A program made the position numbers and the translations under genes. Source: Phymatolithon calcareum (lineage: Eukaryota; Rhodophyta; Florideophyceae; Hapalidiales). From it: 64,000 nucleotides of DNA. Within the stretch, counting starts at the first letter, position 1, and every line of letters begins with the position of its first letter. This document shows, one piece after another, positions 11,621-22,159 of the stretch. The notes under the pieces are model-generated. The model saw nothing but the letters and a program-made list of their open reading frames with translations. It made no database searches and was not told the DNA's origin. The stretch lies in assembly GCA_977006965.1 (NCBI GenBank), contig OZ345368.1:496001-560000 (forward strand), given 5' to 3'.

Positions 11621-13432
11621 TAACGCTGAAACTGCTCAGATGGGGAATCTCGCTCGTAAGCCCAGCAGCGAGAACCGAAGGACGGCTTGCAATTGCCCCC
11701 CACAGCAGCTTCGTACAGCATATGAAAAAGGCAGCAGGAATTACACGCACAGCAGAAGAAGATGTCGAAGCTATGGATTTTAAATTCACTAGCGCTAATT
11801 GACAAAGAGAATTCCCCTACGCGACCTCCCTGGAAACACACCGCCCGCTTGAAATGCAAAAAGAAATGTCCTGCAGTGGGCGCAAAGATCGCTTTCCGCA
11901 AGCTGGAGGACCTCCACCGGCTGGACTGGCACATTAACATCGTTCTTCGGGTAAATAACAGAAGCCAAATGCGGGGTTCCGTCGATTTCTTTGACGACGA
12001 GCCTTGGGAAGCACTTCGCCTCACAGAGGAGCAATGGGGCTTTGTATCCAAGAACCGCACTCATTCGGTCGCTTCCCGTGCAAGATCTCTAGCAGACAGG
12101 CTGGTGAAAAAGACAAAACGGAACAGGCACAAAACGAGCTCAATCGCGTCCGCCTAGTTCTCGAGTGTTTGCGCATCTTATTACCAACCACGTCAACAAG
12201 GACTGTTGGCACTGCGCCAACACGCAGCCATCCATATCGGCAGCAATCCCAATCCCGACAGTGCCGTCGAAAATGATCTTAACTACCACATAATCTGCGT
12301 CTGGGGATGTCTGCGAAGACATCAGCACTGCGTAAAACCTGTCGCTGTCAACGGCGTCCATATTCCCAACTCCGACCGCGGTTTTAGGACTTCTCTGAGG
12401 GTGTCCAAACGAGCGATACCACCTGACTTCTCGTCAGATTCTCCAACATTACCCGATGCAAGCAAGTTTTTTTGCCGCAGTTGGTTCATAGCAGGCGCAA
12501 CATTTACGCAGGTATCCAATAATGCATTGGTGTCTCCAAGATCATCCAGTGCTGCTGCAGTTCCGAGCCGGACAGTTCGTGCGAGCCTAACTACGTCAGC
12601 AACTGCAATTATTTGAAGTTATACAATCGCATCACTATCCGCTTCTCAGTCACCTGGATTCTCAGATTCTCCGAGTGCGTCGGCATCGATTGCCGCAATT
12701 AGCACGTCAATAACGGCGGCCTCTGCCACATGGGCCCGTCTCCCCGCGAAAACTCCACAGTATCACTGATCGCTCGGCCATGTGGGCTGTGGTGCGCTCT
12801 CAGATGAGGCTGCGAAAGGAGAAGTGCCTTGCGATACAACAGCGCCGGATTACTGATTTCTTTCATAGAATCTGACAGTGTGTAGAAACTGAGGTACACG
12901 TGTAGTTACTGCGATATGATATAAATTCACTCCTGGAATATTCTCGATATCTGGATTTCTGACACCCCGATAGAAGCCATCCAGTTATCGACGGTTTACT
13001 GTATAAGGCTGTGAATCATGGAAGCTGACAGAACCAGTGCGGAAGAAACTCAAGATAACAGGTGCTAGGATGCTATCGAGAATAACGGAGAGACCAATAG
13101 TTGACGAAGCCAGGAGACCCACTACAGACGTGGTGATGCGGGCCAGAGACTTACGATGAAACTGACTTGGACACCTTCTTAGAATGGACGAGCGCCACCT
13201 GGTCCGCCAGGTGCTGCTACAATGTGTCTGACTAACGCCAGAATCACAGTTTAGTGACATACCTGGACACGACGTGTAACCCGCAGTCGAACTGGCTAAC
13301 GATAGGATAGAATGGAAGCAACTTAGAACCTTGACGCGCTGCTAGCCCCATTAGGGGAAAGGCAAAATGATTGAATGATAGATGCAGATCTTGGAGGCCG
13401 AAAGAGGAATCTTCTATTGGTCGCTGAAGAGA

Positions 13433-13667
13433 ATGGGTAAGAAGAAGAAGAAAGGTAGATTTTTATTTAAAAGTTACCAACGCATCTGCTGACGCTCGGG
13501 GCAACTTTCCTAAGGCCAAGGGGTTTTGGCTAGATTCTGTCCTGAAGGGGTTTTCTTTTCTTGTTGGTGTGACACGACTCAGTGGACTACAAAAACCCAC
13601 CTCTGGTCTCCTTCGGGACCTCGAGGGGGAAAGTTACTCCCCTGTCCTGTGGCACGCTGTAATTTCA
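13433..13667 (-). mobile_element. SINE-like repeat, family SINE-A (full copy)
   Basis: Nearly identical over about 230 bp to the plus-strand copy at 36762-36991. In element orientation it ends in CTTTTAAATAAAAATCTACC and a short (TTC)n tail. No pol III A or B box was seen, so the promoter type is unknown, or the 5' end is missing. Fragments occur at 15117, 33290, 46236, 47325 and 57195. Confidence 0.8.
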
Positions 13668-14319
13668 ATTTGCGGGTAGTCCTTACTTGTCCACAGCCTG
13701 AAACATGGTTAGGAGCTCGTCGAGTGCTCGCTTAGTCCAGGCGCTGTCAGAGAATGCGTAAGGATGATGAGTACAAAAAATATTCACGCTCTCCTTGGGT
13801 GCTATACTTTATCCGGGCAATCCACGCGAATATCTTCACGCCATCTCAGGGCGCCAGTTGTCTTTTCAATGGACTCTATTCTGAGGGTGTTAAAAACGGA
13901 CTTGTCCGTTTTAAGGACGACTGTCGACAAAATTTCTCGCCCGTGGATATATACAAATGGACGACGAATGTGTCCAGAAAAAAATGACCTCTCAAGAATG
14001 TTCCTCTGTCAACGTGCGCTGTACGTTTTAAAATATCACGGCCTAGTAAAATTATTCGAGAGATGACAACCGTCACTATGAACTCATTGATTGGACGATC
14101 ATGGCCATGTCATAGCTGGCCCAATCTCGTTTTTTCCATTCCGCCTTTGCGAATTGGCGTGATCATGGTGCAGTGTACCGACCCCTAGCATAGCTATTTA
14201 TCTCGCATCCTACTAACTCTCTAGAAATACTTGCCATTAGTCTGAATGGCTAGCGTTTCTCTAGGCACACCTCTCTTATCACTCAGTTTATTCCTCTGCC
14301 CCTCTTGCACCAAATCGAA

Positions 14320-14943
14320 ATGACGCCCAGCATCAAAATCACCTATTACCCCCTTGCAGGTCGCGCTGAGCCCATCCGCCTAGTGTTGCATATTGGTGGT
14401 ATTGAGTTCGAGGATGAGCGCGTCACCGACGAGAAATTCGCCGCTGTCAAGGCCGACGGAAAGGTCCCGTTTCTCTCGCTGCCAACCATGACGGTCGAGG
14501 ACGAGATCTACGGAGAATCCTGTGCCATGCTTAGGTACGCTGGTAAGCTCACTGGCATGTACCCGACGTGCGCGAAGGCTGCACTGAAGGTGGACATGGT
14601 CGTTGATGCCCTCGAATCGATCCTCAGTGCTTTATTCAAAGATACTTCCGAGAAGGGACGCACCGAATGCTTGAATGTTGCGTTTCCGCGCTACTTCGGC
14701 GCTATAGATAGGATTTACTCTCGTACCTCTGGGCCCTACCTTCTCGATGAGTCCATGTCCATTGCTGATGTCAAGGTTGCGTCGTTTCTTCTACAAATCA
14801 ATGCGGGTGACAAGGTAGAGCATATCCCTGCGGGATGCCTCGACAAGTACTCCCATCTGCTGGCGGCTACCAAGGCTGTCCTGGAGCATGGAAAGGTCAA
14901 GGAGTGGAACGAGACCCATAACATTAGTCATAAGGACGCTTAA
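14320..14943 (+). CDS. Glutathione S-transferase, sigma-like
   Basis: 207 residues in one uninterrupted frame. GSTs conjugate glutathione to electrophiles or peroxides in the cytosol. The N-terminal thioredoxin-like half has ITYYPLAGRAEPIR (residues 7-20), in which Tyr9 or Tyr10 is the expected catalytic Tyr; KVPFLSLP with the cis-Pro at about 50; and GESCAMLRYAG (65-75), where Glu66-Ser67 replace the usual Gln-Ser that holds the gamma-glutamyl group. The helical C-terminal half has the family's SIADVKVASFL helix. The start at 14320 is the first ATG; the frame is open further upstream but without ATG. A pyrimidine-rich leader precedes it (14270-14315). The length is normal for the family. It appears intact and probably functional. 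A decayed relative lies about 300 bp downstream on the other strand. Confidence 0.9.
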   Translation: MTPSIKITYYPLAGRAEPIRLVLHIGGIEFEDERVTDEKFAAVKADGKVPFLSLPTMTVEDEIYGESCAMLRYAGKLTGMYPTCAKAALKVDMVVDALESILSALFKDTSEKGRTECLNVAFPRYFGAIDRIYSRTSGPYLLDESMSIADVKVASFLLQINAGDKVEHIPAGCLDKYSHLLAATKAVLEHGKVKEWNETHNISHKDA

Positions 14944-15116
14944 CTTGCAATTCCGTTGAGGGATGTGAGTGATCAGTTAAGGTTGTCCCGGGGAATTGGG
15001 ACTTCTGTTTGTTGCTGTGATCCTACATCAGAGCAAGTGCATAGCTGCCCGATCCCCATTTTGTGTCTGTCATATTATGAGCACACCTTTGCTAAGCAAA
15101 TCCATCGCCTCTGATT

Positions 15117-15186
15117 AGAAGAAGAAGCGTAGATTTTTATTTAAAAGGTTACCAACGAATCTGCGGACGCCTGGGGCAACTTTGCC
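15117..15186 (-). repeat. SINE-A fragment (3' end)
   Basis: About 70 bp matching the 3' end of SINE-A (GAAGAAG tail, TAGATTTTTATTTAAAAG, then the block ending GGGGCAACTTT). It sits between the GST gene and the GST-like pseudogene. Confidence 0.7.
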
Positions 15187-15249
15187 TCTGATTATCCTCT
15201 GCTCTGTCATGCACCATTGCCAATCACCGGTCTCTTGCCTAAGGGGTCC

Positions 15250-15510
15250 ATAGACTTCAATCCATTCCACCATCTTCTCAATGCACCCTAAAGCCTCATA
15301 GCTCGGCTGCAGATGCTTCAAGGAATAAAATATCGTGTCCACGAAGGGCGCAATCTTTTCCTCGATCAATAAGCCGGAAGACATAAGCCATCAGATCCGC
15401 AATATTCATGTTCTCTTCGAGCATGAAAGACCCTCCGCGGGCCCAAAAGATGCGGCCGATGCCAGTCAGATATTTCTGAACAAGAGTGTCCACCCAAGCC
15501 GAACGATCGT
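15250..15510 (-). pseudogene. Glutathione S-transferase-like pseudogene
   Basis: Two overlapping minus-strand frames together match the C-terminal half of the neighbouring GST: LTGIGRIFWARGGSFMLEEN and MNIADLMAYVFRLI parallel the gene's FGAIDRIYSRTSGPYLLDES and MSIADVKVASFLLQI. After a frameshift at about 15360, FYSLKHLQPSYEALG and IEKMVEWIE match the last helices. Sequence near 16000-16150 (minus) may hold a remnant of the N-terminal half but no convincing glutathione-site motif. With the intact gene it forms a tail-to-tail inverted pair, of which this copy is dead. Confidence 0.6.
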
Positions 15511-16557
15511 GGAGCGGCCATGTAATGCTGCTGCAATCATGCAGAGAGCAAAGTTTCGGATCAAAAAAGCACTCCTTCTAAATTCGCAATTCATAATTTC
15601 TCTTATTTACATGGTCCTTCGTGAAATATTTCATGACACAGACATTGTTTTCTTGGGGCGAAGCTCGAGTTGCTTCGCGACTTTACGCCTGCAGTGTATC
15701 TCCCACGGCCCTGTCTAGTATCGTGCTGCTTCAGTATCAAATCCGGTGCTTCTTTCGTCAGGAATATTTAAAACACACAGCACCTTGTTCACATATCGAG
15801 CTCTCTCGAGAGCTCATCAGATAACCAATGCAGGTCATTTTGAGCTCGTTACACCCGTAACTCAGTCACCTACCATAAGACCATTCTATTTTACAAGTCA
15901 CCTGATAAAAGAATAAAGAACATTACCATGGACTGCATTTCTTGGCTGTGCAAGAAAAAGAACATAGAAAAAACTTTCCTGGAGGTTGACGAAATATCTC
16001 GCTAGTGGTCTACTGCACCAAGCAGGGGCAGAATTCTCTTTGGGCCAGTAATTCTTCCGCAAGGGTAGCGTCATCATGATGTGCCCCTCCGTGAACCGCT
16101 CATTGACATATTTCTCGAAAGGCGCACAAAAGTAGTTGGTGTATATTCCCACGCATTTGGCTGTTCCGTTTGTTCAAACATGGGCGACATCAACACCCTA
16201 GCACTCTGCCCGCGTGGTCATTCAACGGATGTGAAACATAGCGCTCCCCAGAGTCGCTGTGAACGAACCGTTTTTCGAACGTATTCAGAAAAAGACATGA
16301 CACGCCCACTGCGCACTCTGTACGCTCAAGCACATGATCATTCGCAGAGTCTTAGGCGCACACCCAAATATTCCTGTCCTGTAATGCACCCACCCGCGCG
16401 CGGAACAGGATCCCTTCGGTTCCCGTCCCCAAAGGGGCATGCAGAAGGCATAGAAGACACTCAGGAAGCAATAAGTTTCTCCACCAAACTTCACACTGCG
16501 AAACAGAACTGCGCCGGATACTCCAAGATCACGATGGGTCTCTCCAAAGGAACTGGG

Positions 16558-18516
16558 CCCGGAGGAAAGGAACAAACAAAGCTCTCGGGGCTCCTGTGCA
16601 CCCAAGCAAATTCTCAGCATACATCTCAAGTGTGTGTAAGGCGGAAGAAGACTGGAATCTGCCGTTGCGTACGTTTGCACTCAATAGGGCAATGAAGCGG
16701 CACATCGCAAGAGCATTCAACAGAGCACCGAAGGGGAAGGCGGTAGGTCCAGACGGAATTGCGGTCGAAATGCTGCACGCGAACAAAGAAGCGGGGCTCG
16801 AAATAATGCTAGCATTATGGGAAACATGCGGGAGACTCAAATGTCTTCCTCGGGCATGGCGCCAAGCAACTCTGATTCCCTTATACAAGAAAGGCCCAGC
16901 TCATGTAGCAGTAAACTACAGGCCCATATCTCTTTTAAGTCAAGCCAGGAAAATCATCGACTCAGCTCTAGATGCATACATACGCGAGAACTATCGCTTC
17001 AATAAGGTTCAGCTGGGTTTTCGGAAAGACAGAAGCACATATCTCGCTATACTCCGGGCAAAAAGTTCAATGAAAAAGGGCCATCCGTTCATGGCAGTTC
17101 TGGACCTATCCGCGGCATACGATAGTGTGCCCAGGGATATCCTCATGAAGAGGCTGACGGAGAAGCTTCCTGAAGAGATAACAAGGATGGTTGCGTACCT
17201 GTTAAAACCATCGTGGGTCACATCAGCTGGAGACGAGACAGACACGTGGTGTATCATCGACCGAGGAGTACCTCAAGGTTCCCCGCTTAGTCCATGCCTA
17301 TACAATATATTCATGGCCATACTCGCAGAAGCCGTCTCCAAGACAGACAGGAACGTCTCAGAAAGCCCTGTGCAATTGTTCGCAGATGATGTTCAGCTTC
17401 AAGCGAAGACAGGACGAGGAATGCAGAAACTTCTTGATATAGCGACCAGTTGGGCAAGCGAAAATGGCATGAAATGGAACACAAAACCAGGAAAAAGGGA
17501 AGTTCTTAAATACAAAGGACTTCAGAAGCACACGTTTTACTTGGCGGGACGAGAACTATATCAAGCCTGGAGACTCTCGTATCTTGGGGTAAGCATGAAT
17601 AACAAGGGTGTTACGGATGACACGGCCATAGCAAGAGTTCGAAATGCTGCAGGATGTATACATAAGCTTCGGGAGCTTGGAGTGAATGTTCGAGGATTCA
17701 AACCGGAGACATGCATCAGGATCTTTAAGTCGCTAATTATCCCGAAATGGGAGTATGCGTTACACGTTACTCCAATGACAAATCGATTGCTCTCGGCAAT
17801 CGAGTCGGCAGAGGGCTTGTTCTACAAGAATGTTTTCGGAAAGTATGCCGAACACCGCCGGGACCGAATGCGAGTTCTGTGCCAACTGGGACCACCAAAG
17901 ATGAGGAGTCGTCATCAAGCAGAAAGGTTTGCATTAAGCCTGGTAAGACACAAAAAGCGCCTTGAAGAAAAAGAAGAGTACGTTGGAAGAGATGAGGACG
18001 TAAAGGGAGCAATGAAGGATATTGAATATCTCAAGATGTATGAAGACTTGCGACAAGCCCTTCAGAAAGCCCAGGAGGGATCTGTCACGAAGAAGAGGAG
18101 GAGAGAAGAAACAATTAAGGTATGGGAAAAGGAAGAAGAAGGCAGATCAATGAAGATTCCTATTGAAGGCAAGCTACCAGGGATCCTTTACATAGGAGAA
18201 AGAAGAACACGTTTAAGGTGCCTAAGGTTGACATTCAACCGAGCACCCCTTTGGAGAAAATCAGTGTTGGGTGCTTACTGTAGGATTACCGCGATGATCG
18301 AACTAGTCGCCTTACAACGTACTCTAGCGTCATCGAAGATGAGTACAGAAATTGAGTTTGAGTGCAAGAGATTCACAGGAGCTCTTGTTGGGAGAGAATT
18401 ACGAATCAAGAACGTTTTGAGCAGCCAGGTGACTTTAGCGTAGAGATTATGCAAGAGCTGTCCAGTTACTCCAAGGTGAGGCTTTGGGAGCTCTCAAAAA
18501 ATAAAATCATCAAATA
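16558..18516 (+). mobile_element. Non-LTR retrotransposon, family LINE-B, 5'-truncated, with TSD
   Basis: The 15-mer TCCAAAGGAACTGGG occurs at 16543-16557 and again at 18517-18531, as expected for target-primed reverse transcription. The element starts within its coding region (no endonuclease) and ends in an A-rich tail AAAAAATAAAATCATCAAATA-like sequence immediately before the second duplicate. The same tail ends the LINE-B piece at 27.6-28.0 kb. Identical TSD copies and an open reverse transcriptase frame indicate a recent insertion. Confidence 0.88.
16596..18443 (+). CDS. LINE-B reverse transcriptase, open 615-codon frame
   Basis: A continuous frame, read from a GTG because the element is 5'-truncated; the true protein start is missing, so this is the C-terminal part of ORF2. 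Reverse transcriptase motifs: AVGPDGIAVE (49-58), NYRPISLLS (107-115), QLGFRKDRST (139-148), VLDLSAAYDSV with catalytic Asp170 (168-178), DRGVPQGSPLSP (222-233), LFADDVQL with catalytic Asp264-Asp265 (261-268) and LSYLGVSMN (327-335). A basic, coiled-coil-like stretch (450-510) and a C-terminal domain of unknown role (520-615) follow; no RNase H domain is evident. The enzyme would copy element RNA at a nicked target. All catalytic residues are present, but without an endonuclease and 5' UTR this copy cannot move on its own. Confidence 0.85.
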   Translation: MHPSKFSAYISSVCKAEEDWNLPLRTFALNRAMKRHIARAFNRAPKGKAVGPDGIAVEMLHANKEAGLEIMLALWETCGRLKCLPRAWRQATLIPLYKKGPAHVAVNYRPISLLSQARKIIDSALDAYIRENYRFNKVQLGFRKDRSTYLAILRAKSSMKKGHPFMAVLDLSAAYDSVPRDILMKRLTEKLPEEITRMVAYLLKPSWVTSAGDETDTWCIIDRGVPQGSPLSPCLYNIFMAILAEAVSKTDRNVSESPVQLFADDVQLQAKTGRGMQKLLDIATSWASENGMKWNTKPGKREVLKYKGLQKHTFYLAGRELYQAWRLSYLGVSMNNKGVTDDTAIARVRNAAGCIHKLRELGVNVRGFKPETCIRIFKSLIIPKWEYALHVTPMTNRLLSAIESAEGLFYKNVFGKYAEHRRDRMRVLCQLGPPKMRSRHQAERFALSLVRHKKRLEEKEEYVGRDEDVKGAMKDIEYLKMYEDLRQALQKAQEGSVTKKRRREETIKVWEKEEEGRSMKIPIEGKLPGILYIGERRTRLRCLRLTFNRAPLWRKSVLGAYCRITAMIELVALQRTLASSKMSTEIEFECKRFTGALVGRELRIKNVLSSQVTLA

Positions 18517-18640
18517 TCCAAAGGAACTGGGACACAAGCAATATTTAGTGACGTACCTGGACTAGACGTGAAAGCTTCAACGACAGGATAGAATGGAAGA
18601 AACTTAGGCCCTCAAAATGAATGAATGAAAGGCGCACACC

Positions 18641-20258
18641 CCCGTGAACGTACACATTCATATGTTCATACACGCTCAACGTACGCTCTCACTTTATCAA
18701 TAGTGAAAGTGATCTCAAGAACAGACTATGAGTAAGCGGTGGTTGGGTTTGATGTGCACTCGTGGGACTGCTACGCACACTCTGAGAAAGGAGCCGATAG
18801 AATTTGCTCGAAACATGCCACAAAATCCGGCCTTCACAACGCAAACCAATGCAATGACGCGTGAATTCCAAATCACAACGAAATGCACCAAAATATAAGG
18901 TAACCAGTCAAAACGTGTTCCGAACAGGATGATGGCAGAATGATCTGGCCCTGACTTTGACCGCTGACTAACAAAAGCTCTTCAACCATATGTGGCGTTC
19001 ATGCTCACCGGTGCATACTTCATGGCATGCGCTCTTCAATTCGTCCACCTACCGTGCTTCTGCGTCACTCCCCAGGCGATGGACGATACGTGAGCAGGCT
19101 GGCCCTATGGCGAATAATTGTGGAATTAAGATTTCAACGCATTTTCAGACGATTGGGGCAATTTTGTGAAGTCCATAGGGCCATAGACAGGGTCTTTCTT
19201 TGGCGTAATGTTTGCATGATGGGGTGCCACACGACCTGGCGGATTAGAAAATCCTATCTCGAAGGCGTTCCTCGCGTGCAGAATATGCCGAACGTGACAT
19301 ACAAGCAAGTAAACGAACAGACACGTCGTGAATACGCTGCCCGACAGGACCCGAGGGTGTTTCTTATGTATAGTGGGAACTGTGAGCGGCACTGCAGGAT
19401 TTACTTTGCTGGGCAGAATGAGAGCACGGGGCAATGAGACGCAGATAGTCGCCTTGCACGAGGAATGCTGTGCAGTATGGCCAGGTTGCAATGCTGTGAT
19501 AGTGGGTCTCGAGTTTTCTGTGCTTGCTCGATGAGAATTTGGCATGGCGTTGACGGAAGTTCTGCACGAAAGTGAGTATGGGGGAGGAATTGTTGATTGG
19601 AAGTTCGCAACTTGAGGGGAACTCGAGTGGACTTTGTTTCTGCTTGACTCACTGACGCGGACCGTTGATGGACTTATCTGGGAGGTCCCACAGGTCGGCA
19701 TGCTTGCTGGCGAGCGCAACTTGCTAATTCTCCTGTGCCCTCGGCCAGAGAGCTCTCCAGCGGCATGTGGGACCCCGGTCCGACCTCGTCGGCCACATCG
19801 GCTCATCGGACCTAAAGAGAACAAAAAGAAAGTTGGAACAGATTTAATTCCGCTTTCAGACACATCCCCGTGTTCCGATTTCCAAAATAGAACAGACGCC
19901 CCATGAAGGCACTTGCCTCAAGCAACAGTATCGAGCGCTCAGCAACAAGCTGAAGCGAGAAGATTGTTAATATTGTTGAAGTAGAAAATACATCAAGTGG
20001 CACGGAAGGCAAATTTTTGAGACACCTGAAGAGATCTCTTCCTCGGCAATGGCAATGCCCAACCACCACATAATCTTAAACAAACATAAATGGAAGGTGT
20101 CCGTCTTTGTCAGTAAATAGTCGCGATAACTTAAAAATTGAACAAACTATAACTGCTACAAAAAGCACTTTTACAATGTAACAAACAAGGCAACTAATAT
20201 CCGCGTCGTTCTCAACGATCCACTTCTCATTTTCACTCTCCAATCAAATTGCCAGTCC
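18641..20258. other. No gene recognised; overlapping anonymous ORFs
   Basis: A plus-strand frame (19027-19437, 136 codons, ATG) and a longer Ser/Pro-rich minus-strand frame (19126-19863, starting GTG) overlap; at most one can be coding. Neither shows a known domain. The rest holds nothing recognised. Confidence 0.3.
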
Positions 20259-22043
20259 CTACTCCGCCATCTCCGTCTTCAACGTCTGCAAAGTCTGCCG
20301 CGCAACTCGTCGCCTCTGCTCATAGTCCTGAATCTTCATCTCCTCCGCGGCAATCTGATCATTAACCTCATACGCCTGTAGCATAGACATAAGCTTTGAC
20401 TTGGACACGCCGGTGACCACCTTTGGCTGCTCCACATTCTTCTCCTCCGTTTCCATTCCATCCTTCTGTTCGTACGTCGCGGCGATTCGCGCCGCCATCC
20501 CTCGTCTGACGCCACCCTCAATGCCGCTTCCGGCCGCCGGGGATTCTCTTACGACCGCGTCGCCCATCTCGAACATTCGCCGCTTATCTGCCACCCCTAC
20601 AGTACCCCCTGATATCCCCGCTGTCGTCGCGAGCGGCGACGGAATGGATGCTCTGGCCTCTGCGTTGCGCTCCTCGTACATGCGCAGCCTGTCGGCCACG
20701 CCAACCTTCGGCTTAACAGGGATCACCGGTGGCGTCGATCGTATGAACGACGGAACGGGTGTGACTGGCGAAGTGGGCAATCCAGCCTTTTCGTAAATTT
20801 GGTGCTGACGCATTTCCATCTGCTCCACCGAGTGATACCCTTCGGATATGTTTCCTACTCGACTTCGTCGTTCATACGCTCGCAACTTGCCAGCTATCGA
20901 ATTGTCGGTGACGTCGACGGCATCGACTGCTCGTAATGCGGGAGTGTCGCGTGCCTCCGCGTCAAGACGTTCGTATTCGGAAAGTTTGGAGGTGATAGAG
21001 TTATATCCACCCTCTGCTTCGTCCACGGAACGCAAAGTAGGTTTCTCATTTGCCGTTGCTTCAAGACGTTCGTATTCGTTCATCGTGGCGGCAATCCTGG
21101 TGCCCGGTGTGGGGGAGCTGTGGACAATCGGTGACTCACAAGACTCATTTGCAGAAGCGTCTGACATTTCAAACACTTGCAGTTTATCCGCAACCGGTAC
21201 AGTGCCCGCCGGAAGCGGTGGTGGCGGCGGGGATTGCGGTGGGATAGTCGACTTCATACTCTCAAACTGCTGCTGCAGGGAGCGAGTGACACCGTTGGAG
21301 GTCGATGGCAATGGCGGCGGGCGTGGTGGATCTGGGATTTCCATGCTTTCAAACTGCTTCTGTAGGTTGCGCGTCACACCGTTTGGTGCATGCATGGTAT
21401 ACATTTCACTGTGCTCACGTTTCTCTGTGCCTTCAGTTGCCAGTCTTTCAAAGTTGTTCACCAGGTGTCTGGAACGCTGCCCTAAAACAGGTGCGGGAGG
21501 TGGCGGCGGTGGTGGAGGGGGTGCAGTTGAGGTGGCGAGTGCCTCGAAAATACTGGCACGCGCATGGACTCCAGGGGCCTTTCTGGCGGAATATGAAAAC
21601 GGTGGTGGTGGTGGAGGTGGCGGCGGGACGACGCGCGCAGCATGGGGGACTGAGGCGGTCAATGGTTTGGGAGATTGTTGATCAATTTCCCTTTCCGCAC
21701 GGGTGAGATCATCGTCCGCAAGACGGGCATCTGCAGCTGCTGCATCCTCTTCAAGTTTCCGAGCCGCGGCCTCAGCGGCGAGTCGGGCGGCCTCTGCGTC
21801 CGCGACAGCTTGTGCCATCTCAGCCTCGCGTGCCTTTTCCGCGGCGCGTTTCTCAGCGGCGAGTGCCCTTGTAGCCGCACGCTTCTCTGCGAGAGCGGCG
21901 CGTTCAGCTGCCTCCTTTGCCTCTGCGGCGCGACGCTGCAGGGCTGCGGAACGCTCCTCTGCGTCGACTTCGTCAGCCGGGCGAGGCGGTGGTGGGAAGG
22001 CCGTCTTGAACTCCGGTCGTGGGCGCGAGTGAATGCAGCCCAT
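20259..22043 (-). CDS. N-myristoylated proline-rich repeat protein, function unknown
   Basis: 594 residues, one exon, ATG at 22043. The N-terminus MGCIHS fits N-myristoylation of Gly2 with palmitoylation of Cys3, so membrane anchoring is likely. Next comes a long Ala/Glu/Lys/Arg helix, a predicted coiled coil (about 28-118), then two oligoproline runs (140-148, 175-183) and shorter ones (240-246, 271-277) that could bind SH3, EVH1 or profilin. From 190 to 560 about eleven copies of a short helical motif, roughly [I/V]xxKLxx[Y/F]E, occur (for example ITSKLSEYERLD at 350-361, VADRLRMYEERN at 449-460, VADKLQVFE at 284-292). The C-terminus is another charged helix. Proline runs plus repeated short helices suggest an actin- or membrane-associated scaffold; this is inference, as no family was recognised. 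An antisense open frame exists but is a by-product of base composition. Confidence 0.8.
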   Translation of the reverse strand: MGCIHSRPRPEFKTAFPPPPRPADEVDAEERSAALQRRAAEAKEAAERAALAEKRAATRALAAEKRAAEKAREAEMAQAVADAEAARLAAEAAARKLEEDAAAADARLADDDLTRAEREIDQQSPKPLTASVPHAARVVPPPPPPPPPFSYSARKAPGVHARASIFEALATSTAPPPPPPPPPAPVLGQRSRHLVNNFERLATEGTEKREHSEMYTMHAPNGVTRNLQKQFESMEIPDPPRPPPLPSTSNGVTRSLQQQFESMKSTIPPQSPPPPPLPAGTVPVADKLQVFEMSDASANESCESPIVHSSPTPGTRIAATMNEYERLEATANEKPTLRSVDEAEGGYNSITSKLSEYERLDAEARDTPALRAVDAVDVTDNSIAGKLRAYERRSRVGNISEGYHSVEQMEMRQHQIYEKAGLPTSPVTPVPSFIRSTPPVIPVKPKVGVADRLRMYEERNAEARASIPSPLATTAGISGGTVGVADKRRMFEMGDAVVRESPAAGSGIEGGVRRGMAARIAATYEQKDGMETEEKNVEQPKVVTGVSKSKLMSMLQAYEVNDQIAAEEMKIQDYEQRRRVARQTLQTLKTEMAE

Positions 22044-22125
22044 TGCAACGCAACTTCTGTACGCGGGGTGGGCGAGGAGTGCGTGCGGGAATGGTTGTAG
22101 ATATCCAGATTCACAGGGGACAGGT

Positions 22126-22153
22126 AGTATAGTACTGTATAGTATAGTACTGT
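22126..22153. repeat. Short direct repeat upstream of the myristoylated-protein gene
   Basis: AGTATAGTACTGT occurs twice (22126-22138 and 22141-22153), about 85-110 bp upstream of the ATG at 22043. It lies in promoter position, but no regulatory role can be assigned. Confidence 0.4.
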
Positions 22154-22159
22154 GCAGGG

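Larger units (their letters stand above)
9417..13385 (+). mobile_element. Non-LTR retrotransposon, family LINE-A, near full length, inactive
   Basis: The order is that of a LINE: 5' leader shared with copies at 16.4, 50.3 and 57.7 kb; apurinic-like endonuclease (9.54-10.33 kb); reverse transcriptase (10.86-11.62 kb); C-terminal LGHLLRMDERHLVRQ motif (about 13166); and a 3' end holding GCTGCTAGCCCCATTAGGGG followed by an AATGATTGAATGA tail. The same 3' end occurs near 24400 and 57430. Every domain is split by stops and frameshifts. The copy supplies intact flanks ('empty site') for the small MITE inside the 49-kb copy. No target-site duplication was found. Confidence 0.85.
16371..18640 (+). 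mobile_element. Short LINE-A remnant split by a LINE-B insertion
   Basis: 16371-16557 matches the LINE-A 5' leader and the start of its endonuclease region (compare 9417-9600). 18532-18640 matches the LINE-A 3' end (GTGACGTACCTGGACTAGAC, then AAATGAATGAATGAAAG). LINE-B occupies the interval between, bounded by a duplicated 15-mer. The host before insertion was therefore probably a short 5'+3' LINE-A derivative like the one at 57425-57768. Confidence 0.75.

Noticed and set aside
19126-19863. 245-codon minus-strand frame as a gene
   Set aside because: Starts from GTG, low-complexity Ser/Pro content, overlaps an equally long plus-strand frame, no domain.
20848-21681. 277-codon plus-strand frame
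   Set aside because: Antisense to the myristoylated-protein gene; its Gly runs are the complement of that gene's proline codons.
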